Shown here piece after piece: positions 40,965-50,851 of a stretch of DNA of 64,000 nucleotides. Source of the DNA: Longimicrobium sp. (GTDB taxonomy: Bacteria; Gemmatimonadota; Gemmatimonadetes; Longimicrobiales; Longimicrobiaceae); contig DASVQP010000129.1 in assembly GCA_036389135.1 (NCBI GenBank), forward strand, positions 1-64,000, given 5' to 3'. The translations under genes were made by a program, and so were the position numbers. Within the stretch, counting starts at the first letter, position 1. Every line of letters begins with the position of its first letter. Under the pieces are notes generated by a model. It was not told where the DNA came from. It was given only the letters and a program-made list of their open reading frames with translations, and searched no databases.

Positions 40965-42350
40965 TCAACAATGCGAGCTCATCGCGAACCCGCGCTCCTG
41001 ATCGACCAGCGGGGCGCGGTAGTCGCCGCTGAAGCATGCGGTGCAAAAGGTGCCGGCGTCGCTCACCGCGTCCAGCATCCCGCCGGACGAGAGGTACCCG
41101 AGCGAATCGACGCCCAGAAAAGCGCGGATCTCGTCGGTGCTCTTGTTGGCGGCGATCAGCTCCTCCTTCGTGGGCATGTCGATGCCGTAGAAGCAGGGGT
41201 GGCGCACGGGGGGCGACGCGAGGCGGAAGTGGACCTCCCGCGCGCCCGCTTCGCGGAGCATGTTCACCAGGCCCCGGCTGGTGGTGCCGCGCACGAGCGA
41301 GTCGTCCACCACCACCACCCGCTTTCCGTTCAGGATCTCGCGCACCGCGTTGTACTTCATGCGCACCTTGAAGTCGCGCCCCGCCTGCGAGGGCTCGATG
41401 AAGGTGCGCCCCACGTAGTGGTTGCGGATCAGCCCCAGCTCGAAGGGAATGCCGCTCCGCTCCGCGAAGCCAAGCGCGGCGGAGTTGGCCGAATCGGGCA
41501 CCGAGATCACGATGTCCGCATCGGCGGGGTGCTCGTCGGCCAGGGTGCGGCCGCACTCGCGGCGTGCGCGATCCACCGAGAAGCCCCACAGGTGGGTGTC
41601 TGGCCGGGCGAAGTACACCAGCTCGAAGACGCACGGCTGCGGCTCCCCCTCGGGACGCAGCGGGCGCAGGCTCGTCATCTCGCTGCCGCGGATGCGCAGG
41701 ACCTCGCCGGGCTCCACGTCGCGCACGAAGCGCGCGCCCATGATGTCCAGCGCGCAGCTCTCCGACGCCAGCACGATTCCGCCGGCCGGCAGGTGGCCGA
41801 TGACGAGGGGACGGTACCCCAGCGGGTCGCGCGCGGCGTAGAGCGTGTCATTCACCATGATCAGCAGCGAGAACGCCCCCGTGAGCTGCGAAAGCGCGTC
41901 GTCGATCTGCGCCTCCACGCCTTCGCGCGGGGAGCGGGCGATCAGGTGGACGATCACCTCGCTGTCGATGTCGCTCTGGAAGAGGGCGCCGTCGTTCACC
42001 AGCCGGGAGCGGAGCTCGCTGGCGTTGGTGAGGTTTCCGTTGTGCACCAGCGCGAGCTGCCCCTCGCGGTAGCGCACGCGGATCGGCTGCGAGTTCTTGA
42101 GCCCCGCGCCCCCGGCCGTGGAGTACCGGATGTGCCCCAGCGCCACGTCGCCGGGAAGGCCGGCGAGCACCTTTTCGCTGAAGCCTTCCGAGACCAGGCC
42201 CGGCGCGCGGTGTCGGTGGCTGGCGCCGGTGGTGCGGTCGTACGTCGCTATGCCGGCGGCTTCCTGGCCGCGGTGCTGGAGCGAGTACATCCCCAGGTAA
42301 ACGAGCTTCGCGGCCTCGGGCGTGCCAGAGACCGCTGCGATTCCACACAT
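40965..42350 (-). CDS. purF: Amidophosphoribosyltransferase
   Basis: 461 residues. Catalytic Cys2 follows the initiator directly (MCGIAA), so no propeptide is cleaved. The N-terminal glutaminase domain (HRGQEAAGI, HIRYSTAG, HNGNLTN) is followed by the phosphoribosyltransferase domain with the PRPP loop VVVVDDSLVRGTT. Four cysteines (QPCVFE, HPCFYG, FCTACF) occupy the positions that hold a 4Fe-4S cluster in the Bacillus-type enzyme. It makes 5-phosphoribosylamine, the first step of purine synthesis. It is downstream of purL and a DinB-like gene on the same strand. Confidence 0.95.
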   Translation of the reverse strand: MCGIAAVSGTPEAAKLVYLGMYSLQHRGQEAAGIATYDRTTGASHRHRAPGLVSEGFSEKVLAGLPGDVALGHIRYSTAGGAGLKNSQPIRVRYREGQLALVHNGNLTNASELRSRLVNDGALFQSDIDSEVIVHLIARSPREGVEAQIDDALSQLTGAFSLLIMVNDTLYAARDPLGYRPLVIGHLPAGGIVLASESCALDIMGARFVRDVEPGEVLRIRGSEMTSLRPLRPEGEPQPCVFELVYFARPDTHLWGFSVDRARRECGRTLADEHPADADIVISVPDSANSAALGFAERSGIPFELGLIRNHYVGRTFIEPSQAGRDFKVRMKYNAVREILNGKRVVVVDDSLVRGTTSRGLVNMLREAGAREVHFRLASPPVRHPCFYGIDMPTKEELIAANKSTDEIRAFLGVDSLGYLSSGGMLDAVSDAGTFCTACFSGDYRAPLVDQERGFAMSSHC

Positions 42351-42432
42351 GCCGTTGCTTCCTTTCGGTGTCCGTTGCGGCGTTCTTTCGCGCCGTGGCC
42401 CCTGCGTACACCGCTGCGCCGCCGGTGTGCGC

Positions 42433-42927
42433 TCAGCGGTGCGGATCGTGTGCGGGCGGGTGCACGATCTGCCGCAGCGCGCCCAGGTGGTACGCGCAGT
42501 GCGCCACGATCGCCATGGCGCCGGCCAGCGCTTCCGCGTCCCACTCGGTGCGCGAGGCGAGCTGTGCGCGGGCGTCGTCGTAGTCGGCGCGCAGCGATGC
42601 GCGGAGCCCCGCCCACCCGCGCTCGTCTACGCTGGAGACGGCCCAGCTCTCGGCCCAATTCACCGCCGGCTCCTCGCCGCGCAGCTTCGCCGCGCTCACG
42701 CGCAGGCTGAACGCCAGGTGCGATGTGTGCGCCGCCGCGCTCCTCCGCCCCGGCCCCGGCGCCCGCGACGCCTCCTGCGGCGACAGCCCCGCCAGCGTCC
42801 CAAAGATCCCCGAGTCCGGCGCGTTGCTCACGAACCACGTCGAGCGCGGATCCCGCGGCCCCTCGAACGCCTCCCCCAGCAGCTCCAGCACCGCCCCGAT
42901 CCCCGTCATGATCTGAACCGCCTGCAT
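42433..42927 (-). CDS. DinB-like four-helix-bundle protein
   Basis: 164 residues, alpha-helical, with histidines spaced as in DinB/YfiT metal sites (HTSHLAFSL near 67 and VAHCAYHLGALRQI near 145). DinB-like proteins bind a divalent metal, and some are thiol-dependent transferases; no precise activity can be assigned. It lies between purL and purF on their strand, 82 bases before purF, and may ride in the same transcript. The ATG at 42927 is preceded by an AAGGGGG ribosome-binding site. Confidence 0.82.
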   Translation of the reverse strand: MQAVQIMTGIGAVLELLGEAFEGPRDPRSTWFVSNAPDSGIFGTLAGLSPQEASRAPGPGRRSAAAHTSHLAFSLRVSAAKLRGEEPAVNWAESWAVSSVDERGWAGLRASLRADYDDARAQLASRTEWDAEALAGAMAIVAHCAYHLGALRQIVHPPAHDPHR

Positions 42928-42950
42928 GATCGCCCCCTTCTGTCCGCACC

Positions 42951-42980
42951 CGTAGGCGCGCGATTCATCGCGCCCGTGCC
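42951..42980. repeat. GGCGCGCGATTCATCGCGCC palindrome
   Basis: Single palindromic unit of the family found at 9672, 9738 and 22637, placed between purL and the DinB-like gene. Confidence 0.7.
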
Positions 42981-43001
42981 CAATGCCGCGCTGGCGTCCG
43001 C

Positions 43002-45317
43002 CTACTCCTGCCCGTTCTGCACCTCGGACCGCAGCGACGTCATCACGTCTCCGACGCTGCCGTCCATGCGGCGCGGGATGGCGGACTCATACACCGCTAC
43101 CAGCTCCGACACCCGCGCATCCAGCACACCGCCGCGCGTGGCGATGCGGAACGGCCCGTCCGGCGCACCCACCGTGCCGATGCGTGCCGCCGGGACACCG
43201 TGCTCCGCCATCACCGCCGCCAGCCGCTCCCAATCGTCCGGACGGCAGGAGACGACGACGCGGCTCTGCGTCTCGCCGAACAGGAGCGCCGCCTGGCGGA
43301 TGTCGTCCTCCAGCTCCACATCCACACCGCACGCCGGCGACGCCGCGAACGCGCACTCCGCCAGCGTGACGGCCAACCCGCCCTCCGCCGTGTCGTGCGC
43401 GGAACGGACCAGCCCGGCGCGGATGGCGGCGAGGAGCGCACGCTGCAGCGCAGCCTCCTGCTCCAGGTCGAGCGCGGGCGCGTCGCCGGCGAGGCGGCCG
43501 TGGACAACCTTCAGATACTCGCTCCCGCCCAATTCGTCGCGGTTCGTCCCCAGCAATCCGATGACGTCGCCCTCGCCCTTGAAGGCGACGGTGGTGACGT
43601 GCGCCAGGTCCTCCACCACGCCCACCATTCCAATGGTCGGAGTGGGGAAGATGGCGCCGCGCGGATTTTCGTTGTACAGCGACACGTTGCCGCCGGTTAC
43701 GGGCGTCGCCAGCACCGTGCACGCCTCGCCGATGCCGCGCAGCGACTCCGAGAGCTGGAAGTAGACGTCCGGCTTCAGCGGGTTGCCGAAGTTGAGGTTG
43801 TCCGTCACGGCGCGGGGCAGGGCACCGGAGCAAACCAGGTTTCGCGCCGCCTCGGCCACGGCGATCTGACCGCCGCGGTACGGGTTGAGGTACACGTAGC
43901 GCGCGTTGCAGTCCACCGTCGCCGCGATCGCCTTGTTGGTGCCGCGCAGCCGCAGCACCGCCGCGTCCGACCCCGGCCCCACGACGGTGTTCGTCCTCAC
44001 CGTGCTGTCGTACTGCTCGTACACCCAGCGCTTCGACGCGACCGTGGGCGAGTCCAGGAGCTGCCGCAGCGTCCACGCCGGGTCCGCCTCCTCCGCGCGC
44101 GGCTGGAGATCGGCGGTGGGCCAGTTGCGCAGCGCAACTACTTCGGGCGACTCGACGCCCTCGCGGGTGTAGGTCGGGCAGGCGTTGACCAGCGGCTCCC
44201 CGGGAAGGTCGACGACCGTCACGCCGTTCTCCAGGACGACGTAGCGGCCGGTGTCCGTGACGTGGCCGATCGTCTCCGCGTCCAGCTCCCACTTGCCGAG
44301 GATGGCGCGCACCTCCTCCTCGCGCCCGTCCCTGGCCACCACCAGCATCCGCTCCTGCGTCTCGGAGAGGAGGATCTCGTACGGCGTCATCCCCTGCTCG
44401 CGCACGGGGACGCGGGTGATCTCGATCTCCACCCCGGTGCCGCCGCGCGCCGCCATCTCGGTGGAGGAGGAGACGAGCCCCGCCGCGCCCATGTCCTGGA
44501 TGCCGACGATGTGCCCGGAGCGGATCAGCTCCAGCGACGCCTCCAGGAGGAGCTTTTCGGTGAAGGGGTCGCCCACCTGCACCATGGGGCGCTTGGCCTC
44601 CGCCTCCTCGCTCAGCTCGGCCGATGCGAAGGTGGCGCCGTGGATGCCGTCTCGCCCGGTGCGCGCGCCCACGGCCATGATGGGGTTCCCCACGCCCTCG
44701 GCCACGCCGCGGATCAGCTCGTCCGCCTTCATCAGCCCGACGCACATGGCGTTGACGAGCGGATTCCCCTCGTACGCGCCGTCGAAGTACACCTCACCCG
44801 CCACGGTGGGGATGCCGACGCAGTTGCCGTAGTCGCCGATTCCCTTCACCACACCGGACATCAGGTAGCGCACGCGGTCGCCCCCGGCGCCGTCCAGCTC
44901 GCCGAAGCGGAGGGAGTTGAGCATGGCGATGGGGCGCGCGCCCATGGTGAAGACGTCGCGCAGGATGCCGCCGACGCCCGTCGCGGCGCCCTGGTACGGC
45001 TCCACGGCGGATGGGTGGTTGTGCGATTCGATTTTGAACGCGACCGCCAGCCCGTCGCCCACGTCGATGACGCCGGCGTTCTCGCCGGGGCCCTGCAGCA
45101 CCCACGGCGCCTGGGTGGGGAGCTTCTTGAGGAGCGGGCGGCTGTTCTTGTAGCCGCAGTGCTCGCTCCACATGGCGCTGAACACCCCCAGCTCCGTGTA
45201 CGTGGGCTCGCGCTCGAGGATGCCCAGGATCAGCTCGTACTCCTCGGGCGAAAGCTTGTGCTCCGCCACCAGCTCGGCGGTGATGGCGGGGTCTCCGGGG
45301 CGGGACGTGGGGGGCAT
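43002..45317 (-). CDS. purL: Phosphoribosylformylglycinamidine synthase, PurL subunit (small type)
   Basis: 771 residues, the size of the small PurL that works with separate PurS and PurQ, both encoded about 2 kb upstream on the same strand. AIR-synthase-like repeats are clear: [42 protein letters not shown] and [15 protein letters not shown]. It converts FGAR to FGAM using ATP and ammonia from PurQ. It is separated from purQ by the BamE-like gene and a repeat-rich gap, so it may have its own promoter there. Confidence 0.95.
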   Translation of the reverse strand: MPPTSRPGDPAITAELVAEHKLSPEEYELILGILEREPTYTELGVFSAMWSEHCGYKNSRPLLKKLPTQAPWVLQGPGENAGVIDVGDGLAVAFKIESHNHPSAVEPYQGAATGVGGILRDVFTMGARPIAMLNSLRFGELDGAGGDRVRYLMSGVVKGIGDYGNCVGIPTVAGEVYFDGAYEGNPLVNAMCVGLMKADELIRGVAEGVGNPIMAVGARTGRDGIHGATFASAELSEEAEAKRPMVQVGDPFTEKLLLEASLELIRSGHIVGIQDMGAAGLVSSSTEMAARGGTGVEIEITRVPVREQGMTPYEILLSETQERMLVVARDGREEEVRAILGKWELDAETIGHVTDTGRYVVLENGVTVVDLPGEPLVNACPTYTREGVESPEVVALRNWPTADLQPRAEEADPAWTLRQLLDSPTVASKRWVYEQYDSTVRTNTVVGPGSDAAVLRLRGTNKAIAATVDCNARYVYLNPYRGGQIAVAEAARNLVCSGALPRAVTDNLNFGNPLKPDVYFQLSESLRGIGEACTVLATPVTGGNVSLYNENPRGAIFPTPTIGMVGVVEDLAHVTTVAFKGEGDVIGLLGTNRDELGGSEYLKVVHGRLAGDAPALDLEQEAALQRALLAAIRAGLVRSAHDTAEGGLAVTLAECAFAASPACGVDVELEDDIRQAALLFGETQSRVVVSCRPDDWERLAAVMAEHGVPAARIGTVGAPDGPFRIATRGGVLDARVSELVAVYESAIPRRMDGSVGDVMTSLRSEVQNGQE

Positions 45318-45430
45318 CGGTTCGAATTCGGATTTATGAGCGTGGCCGCGGAGGTCGGCGCGGCCAAGGGGTGCGTTGGTGCTAGTGCGGGGCGACGGGC
45401 CGCCATCTCCCCCATCCCGTCAACTCCCTT

Positions 45431-45627
45431 ATGTCATCCTGAGTGACGCGCTTCTCCGTCCTTTCCTCGGCTCCGCCTCCGGCGCGGAGCGAAGGATCTA
45501 CTACACGTGCCGAGAGGCCCGCCGTGTCGCGCCGGCCTCTTGCCTCGCCGGCTAGATCCTTCGGTCGCCGCAGGAGTCCCGCAGTGCGCGACGGGCCTCG
45601 AACACGCGGGCTCCCTCAGGATGACAA
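45431..45627. repeat. MITE-like element with TGTCATCCTGAG termini
   Basis: It opens with TGTCATCCTGAGTGACGCG and closes with CCCTCAGGATGACA; internal GCGAAGGATCTA and TAGATCCTTCG also pair. A 197-base non-coding palindromic element. A lone CTCAGGATGACA end occurs at 27723. Just after it, at about 45652-45691, lies a short tandem array of ACGCACTCACGCACTA units. Confidence 0.7.
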
Positions 45628-45696
45628 AGGGGGGGTGACACGCCGTGTCACAACGCACTCACGCACTAACGCACTCACGCACTAACGCACTGCGGT

Positions 45697-46527
45697 TCAG
45701 GGCCTTGTCACCGTCCTCGGGGTCACGTTCCGCTCGCGCTCGCGGCGGGCGCGGTTCAGCGTGGAGTCGGCGGTGGCGGCGGTGTTGCCGCGGCGGACGG
45801 TGTTGGCCTCCACCCGGCCCTCGCGGGCGCGGCGGGCGTCGTCCACGGCGGTGGCGGGGGCGCCGCGGGCGGAGTCCACCGCCGCCACGTCGTCGTCCGG
45901 GCTGTCCACGCCCGTGCCGGTGAGCTGGTTGCGATCGTCCGGGCGCGTGTCGTTCACGCGGCCCCGCGCATCCTGGCTGCCGACGCGAGCCGGAGGGCCT
46001 CCGCGGCGCGCATCGTCCCGCGGGTCCGTGTCGTCGCGGCGGATGATGGTGGTGCCGCCCGAGCCGCCGCCTTCCAGCCGCACGCCGCCCACGCGCGCCG
46101 CGCCGGGACGGCCGATGACCGTGCGCCCCGGCTCCTCGCGCGCGCCGTCGCGGACGCGCATCTGCGTGGGGCGCTCGGGGGTCTCGTCGAGGCGCACCAT
46201 CCCGGCGTCGGAGTCACCCCGCCCGGCGGTGCCGTCCAGCGCGACGCCGGCGACCGGGCCGGCGAAGCGGCGGCGGCCCGTGCGGAAGACGGCGGCCACC
46301 ACGCGGTCGTTCTGGATGAAGACCACGTCATCCGAGCCGCAGCGGACCGCGCACCCGTTCAGGTAGTAGAGGTAGCTCCAGTCGCCCGCGCTGCGCACCG
46401 TGACGGGATCGCCCAGCAGCGAGCGCACCTGCGCGGCGGTCATCCCCGGGGAGATCGTCTGCGCCGCCGCGGGCGAAGCGGCCGCCAGCAGCGCCACCGC
46501 AAAAATTAGAGCCGCCGTTCTCGCCAT
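45697..46527 (-). CDS. Secreted protein with BamE/SmpA-like N-terminal domain and disordered tail
   Basis: 276 residues: a signal peptide (to about 22, AAAQT), then a short domain (about 25-85) with ISPGMTAAQVRSLLGDPV and a following tyrosine-rich strand pair, as in BamE/SmpA-OmlA proteins. Two cysteines (GCAVRCG) may be bonded. The remaining 190 residues are low-complexity, rich in Arg, Asp, Gly and Thr, and probably disordered. It starts 23 bases after purQ with a strong GGGAGGGAG site, so it is likely co-transcribed with the purine genes, without obvious metabolic reason. Confidence 0.8.
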   Translation of the reverse strand: MARTAALIFAVALLAAASPAAAQTISPGMTAAQVRSLLGDPVTVRSAGDWSYLYYLNGCAVRCGSDDVVFIQNDRVVAAVFRTGRRRFAGPVAGVALDGTAGRGDSDAGMVRLDETPERPTQMRVRDGAREEPGRTVIGRPGAARVGGVRLEGGGSGGTTIIRRDDTDPRDDARRGGPPARVGSQDARGRVNDTRPDDRNQLTGTGVDSPDDDVAAVDSARGAPATAVDDARRAREGRVEANTVRRGNTAATADSTLNRARRERERNVTPRTVTRP

Positions 46528-46550
46528 CGCTCCCTCCCCGTGGTGCGCCC

Positions 46551-47242
<692 letters not shown>

Positions 47243-47246
<4 letters not shown>

Positions 47247-47512
47247 CGGGCGCTCCCGGGGGCCGCCGCCACCTGCACGCTGAAGTCCTCCGTCACCGGG
47301 TTGGCCAGGAGCTGGCGGCACATCGCCTCGCCGCGCTCCCGCGCCTCGTCCTCGCTCTCCGCGTCCATGTGGAAGACGATCAGCCGCCCCACGTGCACGT
47401 CGCGCACGCCGCGGAAGCCGAGGGTGCCCAGCGCTCCCGCCACCGCGTTCCCCTGCGGGTCCAGGATGCCGCGGCGGGGGGTCACGCGCACTTCGATCCG
47501 GTACTCCGTCAC
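47243..47512 (-). CDS. purS: Phosphoribosylformylglycinamidine synthase, PurS subunit
   Basis: 89 residues with the typical PurS opening EYRIEVRVTPRRGILDPQG and the strand RDVHVGRLIVF. It bridges PurL and PurQ in the FGAM synthase complex. Its ATG overlaps the pssA stop by four bases and its stop overlaps the purQ GTG, so the three are translationally coupled. Confidence 0.94.
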
Positions 47513-48369
47513 GTCGCCTCCTCGTCAGCGTGCGGCTGCTCGCGCTTGGGCCGCATCTCTTCATAGTCCAGCTCGCGCGCCTCTTCCTCCGCGGGCTCTT
47601 CAAGGATCATGGGGTCGCGGTCCGGCAGCTTCTCTTCGAATCCCGCCAGCACCGTCCTCACCAGGCCCCAGGTGATGTACAGGAGGCCCATGGGGAAGAA
47701 GAAGTACTGCGGCACCGTGAAGGCCGCCACGATGGCCGCGAACGCCAGAAAGAAGGCCAGCCGCCCGCTCCAGGTGCGGAAGGAGAAGCGCGGCACCACC
47801 GGGTAGAGCACGTTGCTCACCATCAGCACCCCCACGATCAGCGCCAGGAACCCCGCCGCCCTCGGCATGGGGACGCGATGGAAGAAGCGCTGCCACACGT
47901 CGGTGGTGGTGAAGGCGTAGAACGTCGCCAGCGTAGCGCCCGAGATGGGGGAGGGGAGCCCGTGGAACGACGACTTTTCCGTCCCCGCCTGCTCGATGTT
48001 GAAGCGCGCCAGGCGCAGGATGGCCGCCACGATGTAGAGGAAGCAGACGATCCAGCTCCACTCCCCCGCGCTCTGGCGGAAGAAGGTGAAGTAGATGAGC
48101 AGCGCCGGCGCCACGCCGAACGACACGGCGTCCACCAGCGAGTCCAGCTCCTCGCCAAAGGGCGACCCGGTGGCGGTGAAGCGGGCGATGCGGCCGTCGA
48201 ACATGTCCATGATCCCGGCCACCACGATCATCCACCCCGCGTTCCAGAACTGGCCGCGCGACGCCTCCACGATCGCCCACACCCCCAGGAACAGGTTCCC
48301 CAGGGTGAAGGCGCTGGGGAGGATGACGATGCCGCGGCGGAGCCGGCGGCGCGGGACGGCGACGTTCAC
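47509..48369 (-). CDS. pssA: CDP-diacylglycerol--serine O-phosphatidyltransferase
   Basis: 286 residues with about six to eight membrane helices. The CDP-alcohol phosphotransferase motif is intact: DMFDGRIARFTATGSPFGEELDSLVD reads as D-x2-DG-x2-AR-x8-G-x3-D-x3-D (residues about 55-80, split here only for description). It makes phosphatidylserine, precursor of phosphatidylethanolamine, at the inner membrane. The acidic C-terminal tail (EEPAEEEARELDYEE) is cytosolic. It is coupled by four-base overlaps to purC upstream and purS downstream, an unusual position for a lipid gene. Confidence 0.92.
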   Translation of the reverse strand: MNVAVPRRRLRRGIVILPSAFTLGNLFLGVWAIVEASRGQFWNAGWMIVVAGIMDMFDGRIARFTATGSPFGEELDSLVDAVSFGVAPALLIYFTFFRQSAGEWSWIVCFLYIVAAILRLARFNIEQAGTEKSSFHGLPSPISGATLATFYAFTTTDVWQRFFHRVPMPRAAGFLALIVGVLMVSNVLYPVVPRFSFRTWSGRLAFFLAFAAIVAAFTVPQYFFFPMGLLYITWGLVRTVLAGFEEKLPDRDPMILEEPAEEEARELDYEEMRPKREQPHADEEAT

Positions 48370-49307
48370 GCGGACTCCGGGGAGTGCAGGGGGAAGTCGT
48401 CCAGTGTCATACCCGTCAGCCGGCGGAAGGCGTCCTGGTAGCGCGCGGAGGTCTCCGCCACCACGTCAGGTGGCAGAGGCGGGCCCGGCGGCGCTTTGGC
48501 CCAGCGCCCCTCCGCCACCAGCGATTCGAGCCAATCGCGCAGCGGCTGCTTGTCCAGCGAGGGCTGTCCGCGCCCCGGCTGGTACAGGTCGGCCGGCCAG
48601 AAGCGCGACGAGTCGGGCGTCAGCACCTCGTCCATCACCCGCAGCGTCCCGTCCGCGTCCGTGCCGAACTCGAACTTGGTGTCCGCCACGATGATCCCCG
48701 CCCGCGCCGCCGTCTCGCGCCCGCGGCCGTAGAGCGCAAGGGAATGGGCGCGGAGGCGGCCGGCCGCTTCCGCGCCCACGATCTCCCGCATGCGGGCGAA
48801 GGCGATGTTCTCGTCGTGTCCCGATTCCGCCTTGGTGGCGGGGGAGAAGAGCGGCTCGGGGAGCGGGTCGCTCTCGCGCAGCCCCGCGGGGAGCGGCTCG
48901 CCGGCCAGGGTGCCGCTTTCGCGGTACTCCTTCCACGCGGAGCCGCTCAGGTATCCGCGCACCACGCACTCCACCGGGAACGGCTCCAGCCTCCTCACCA
49001 GCATCGACCGCCGCGCCCACACCTCGCGCAGCGGCGCCAGGGCGGGGTAGCGCTCCGCGATCGCATCCGGATCCACCGACAGCAGGTGGTTGGGCACCAG
49101 GTCGGCCGTGCGCGCGAACCACCACGCCGAGAGCAGGGTGAGCACCTCGCCCTTGCGCGGCACGGCGTCGGGCATCACCACGTCGAAGGCGCTCACCCGG
49201 TCGGTGGCGACCATCAACAGCGCGTCTCCGAGGTCGTACACGTCCCGCACCTTGCCCCGCACGCGCAGCGGCAAGGGGAGGTCGGTGGCGGCTACGGTCG
49301 CGTTCAG
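48366..49307 (-). CDS. purC: Phosphoribosylaminoimidazole-succinocarboxamide synthase
   Basis: 313 residues. SAICAR synthase signatures include RGKVRDVYDLGD near the N-terminus, TDRVSAFDVVMPD, ECVVRGYLSGSAW, IIVADTKFEFG and DEVLTPDSSRFW. The start is inferred as CTG at 49307. The conserved family N-terminus (LPLPLRVRGKVRD) begins only ten residues later, no ATG, GTG or TTG lies in frame nearby upstream, and GGAG stands eight bases before the CTG. It joins aspartate to CAIR in purine synthesis and leads the purC-pssA-purS-purQ run. Confidence 0.92.
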   Translation of the reverse strand: MNATVAATDLPLPLRVRGKVRDVYDLGDALLMVATDRVSAFDVVMPDAVPRKGEVLTLLSAWWFARTADLVPNHLLSVDPDAIAERYPALAPLREVWARRSMLVRRLEPFPVECVVRGYLSGSAWKEYRESGTLAGEPLPAGLRESDPLPEPLFSPATKAESGHDENIAFARMREIVGAEAAGRLRAHSLALYGRGRETAARAGIIVADTKFEFGTDADGTLRVMDEVLTPDSSRFWPADLYQPGRGQPSLDKQPLRDWLESLVAEGRWAKAPPGPPLPPDVVAETSARYQDAFRRLTGMTLDDFPLHSPESA

Positions 49308-49483
49308 GGCGCGGGCTCCGTGTGAGGGTGGCTTCGGAGCGCGACAAGGTAAGGCGCGCCCCCGCCCGCGGCAACCGAAACCGCGTGCGCTCGGCGCCTC
49401 CGGCTGACCACTGACATATTGCGCCCTCTTTAGTGCTCGCGTACTATGCGGCACAACGTAGCCTCCACACTCGGGAGCATGCC

Positions 49484-50101
49484 ATGTCCGCGAAGCGAAT
49501 CGCGTCGTTCTTCCCCCTGATCGCCCTGCTCTTCGCCACCGGGCTGGTGATCGTCCTGTCGCGCCAGCTGGATGGCGCACGCAAGGAGCGCGACCTCGTC
49601 ATGGAGCGCTCGCGCAGCCTGCAGCCCGGCGCGTACGTCCCCGTGCAGAGCACGCCCACGCTGGACGGCGCCCCCGTCGTGCTGGGCGAGGTGGCTCCCG
49701 GTACGCGACAGGTTCTCTTCGTCTACAACACGCAGTGCCCGTTCTGCCTGGCGAGCATCCCCGCCTGGAAGAGCATCGCGGGCCAGCTCCAGGGCAACCC
49801 CGCGGCCCGTGTGGTGGCGGTGTCGCTGGACAGCCTGGAGGCGACGCGCCGCTACGCGCAGCAGCACGGCCTGGGCTACCCTTCGGCGATCCTGCTCGAC
49901 CCGCGCACGGCGAGCCTCTTCCGCTTCAACAACGTCCCGCAGACGCTGGTGATCGACGAGCGCGGCCGCGTGATGCACTCGCGCGTCGGCCGGCTGGACG
50001 TGGGCCCCGCCGCGGACTCGGTGCTCGCCGCCGTCGCGCGCCCGCTCCCCGGTGCCCCGGCGACCGCCCGCACATCCGCGCCCGCCCGCACCCCAGGCTG
50101 A
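49484..50101 (+). CDS. Membrane-anchored thioredoxin-fold (redoxin/TlpA-like) protein
   Basis: 205 residues. One N-terminal membrane helix (about 6-27) anchors a periplasm-facing domain with the thioredoxin fold (about 50-185). The active site is CPFC within YNTQCPFCLASIP, and the cis-proline region is in NNVPQTLVID. TlpA/redoxin proteins reduce or isomerise disulfides outside the cytoplasm. The three cysteine-rich secreted peptides start 70 bases downstream on the same strand, making them candidate clients (inference). An ATG 51 bases upstream is in frame, but the signal anchor and GGGAG favour 49484. Confidence 0.88.
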   Translation: MSAKRIASFFPLIALLFATGLVIVLSRQLDGARKERDLVMERSRSLQPGAYVPVQSTPTLDGAPVVLGEVAPGTRQVLFVYNTQCPFCLASIPAWKSIAGQLQGNPAARVVAVSLDSLEATRRYAQQHGLGYPSAILLDPRTASLFRFNNVPQTLVIDERGRVMHSRVGRLDVGPAADSVLAAVARPLPGAPATARTSAPARTPG

Positions 50102-50119
50102 GCCCGCGCGCTCAGCCCC

Positions 50120-50139
50120 GCGCCGCGCTCCCGCGGCGC
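50120..50139 (+). promoter_or_regulatory. Leader hairpin of cysteine-rich peptide gene 1
   Basis: GCGCCGCG/CGCGGCGC around CTCC, 34 bases before the start. Matching hairpins with the same CTCC loop word precede genes 2 and 3. Confidence 0.6.
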
Positions 50140-50173
50140 GCCCATGTGTTCCCACGGAATGAGAGAGGTGATG

Positions 50174-50422
50174 ATGCCGAAGCTCCTGGATCGCGCCGTA
50201 CGCCTGACGCTCGCCCTGGTCGTCGCGGGTGGGCTGGGGATCGGCGCACGTTCCGCAGTCGCCGCATCCGCCGCCTCCTCATCGTGCCCGACCGACCCCG
50301 ACAGCGGCTACCTCGGTCTTAGCTGTTCGAGGGGTTCCCAGTGCGATGACGCGTGCCGCGCCTACTATGGCGAGTGGTCCGGGGCCGGCTGCAACCAGGG
50401 GTGCTGCATCTGCGCCATCTGA
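50174..50422 (+). CDS. Secreted eight-cysteine peptide 1 (defensin-like spacing)
   Basis: 82 residues. The signal-peptide half, MPKLLDRAVRLTLALVVAGG with a likely cut after SAVA, is shared with the next two genes. The mature part of about 46 residues has eight cysteines spaced C-x12-C-x5-C-x3-C-x11-C-x3-CC-x-C. Paralogues 2 and 3 keep every cysteine and every spacing but the first (x8). The C-x3-C followed by C-x4-C-x-C is the arrangement of the CS-alpha-beta fold of defensins and scorpion toxins; fold and activity are inference. An ATG three bases upstream is an alternative start. No modifying enzyme, immunity gene or dedicated exporter is recognised beside it, apart from the thioredoxin-like gene upstream. 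Confidence 0.83.
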   Translation: MPKLLDRAVRLTLALVVAGGLGIGARSAVAASAASSSCPTDPDSGYLGLSCSRGSQCDDACRAYYGEWSGAGCNQGCCICAI

Positions 50423-50483
50423 GGTGGATGGAAGGCGCTCGCGAAAGCCGCCACACCCTGGCCCAGCCCACGCTGGGCGAAGC

Positions 50484-50507
50484 GCGGGCCGCGCTCCGGC
50501 GGCCCGC
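50484..50507 (+). promoter_or_regulatory. Leader hairpin of cysteine-rich peptide gene 2
   Basis: Perfect nine-base arms GCGGGCCGC/GCGGCCCGC around GCTCCG, 34 bases before the start at 50542. It is followed by CACGTATCC, also found in the leader of gene 3. Confidence 0.65.
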
Positions 50508-50541
50508 GGCACGTATCCCGTTCAAGTGCGGAGGTCATCAA

Positions 50542-50775
50542 ATGCCCAAGTTCCTGGACCGCGCCCTGCGCCTGACGCTCGCCCTGGCCGTCGCGGGCGG
50601 CCTGGGGATCGGCGCCCGCACGGCATCCGCGGGCGCCATCCCGCCGGATTGCTCGCACCAGGCGCCGTACCAGAGCTGCACCGCCGCCAGCCAGTGCGAC
50701 GCTCCGTGCCAGGCCTACTTCGGGCCTGACGCCATCGGGTTTTGCAACCGGGGCTGCTGCATCTGCGCACTCTGA
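50542..50775 (+). CDS. Secreted eight-cysteine peptide 2 (defensin-like spacing)
   Basis: 77 residues; GGAGGT precedes the ATG. The signal half (MPKFLDRALRLTLALAVAGG, cut near TASA) is nearly identical to gene 1. The mature part of about 47 residues reads C-x8-C-x5-C-x3-C-x11-C-x3-CC-x-C and includes the Gly-x-Cys (GFC) expected before the fourth defensin cysteine. The mature part has diverged far more than the signal half except at cysteines, a pattern seen in secreted effector families. No function is known. Confidence 0.84.
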   Translation: MPKFLDRALRLTLALAVAGGLGIGARTASAGAIPPDCSHQAPYQSCTAASQCDAPCQAYFGPDAIGFCNRGCCICAL

Positions 50776-50794
50776 GCCCCGCGGGCTCACCCAT

Positions 50795-50821
50795 GCGCGC
50801 GCCGCGCTCCGCGGCGCGCGC
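50795..50821 (+). promoter_or_regulatory. Leader hairpin of cysteine-rich peptide gene 3
   Basis: Perfect eleven-base arms GCGCGCGCCGC/GCGGCGCGCGC around GCTCC, 30 bases before the start. It is followed by AACGTATCC and then GAGGAGGT. Confidence 0.65.
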
Positions 50822-50851
50822 AACGTATCCATTCATGTGAGGAGGTAGATC

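Noticed and set aside
45431-45627. Insertion sequence
   Set aside because: Inverted ends are present but there is no transposase frame inside.
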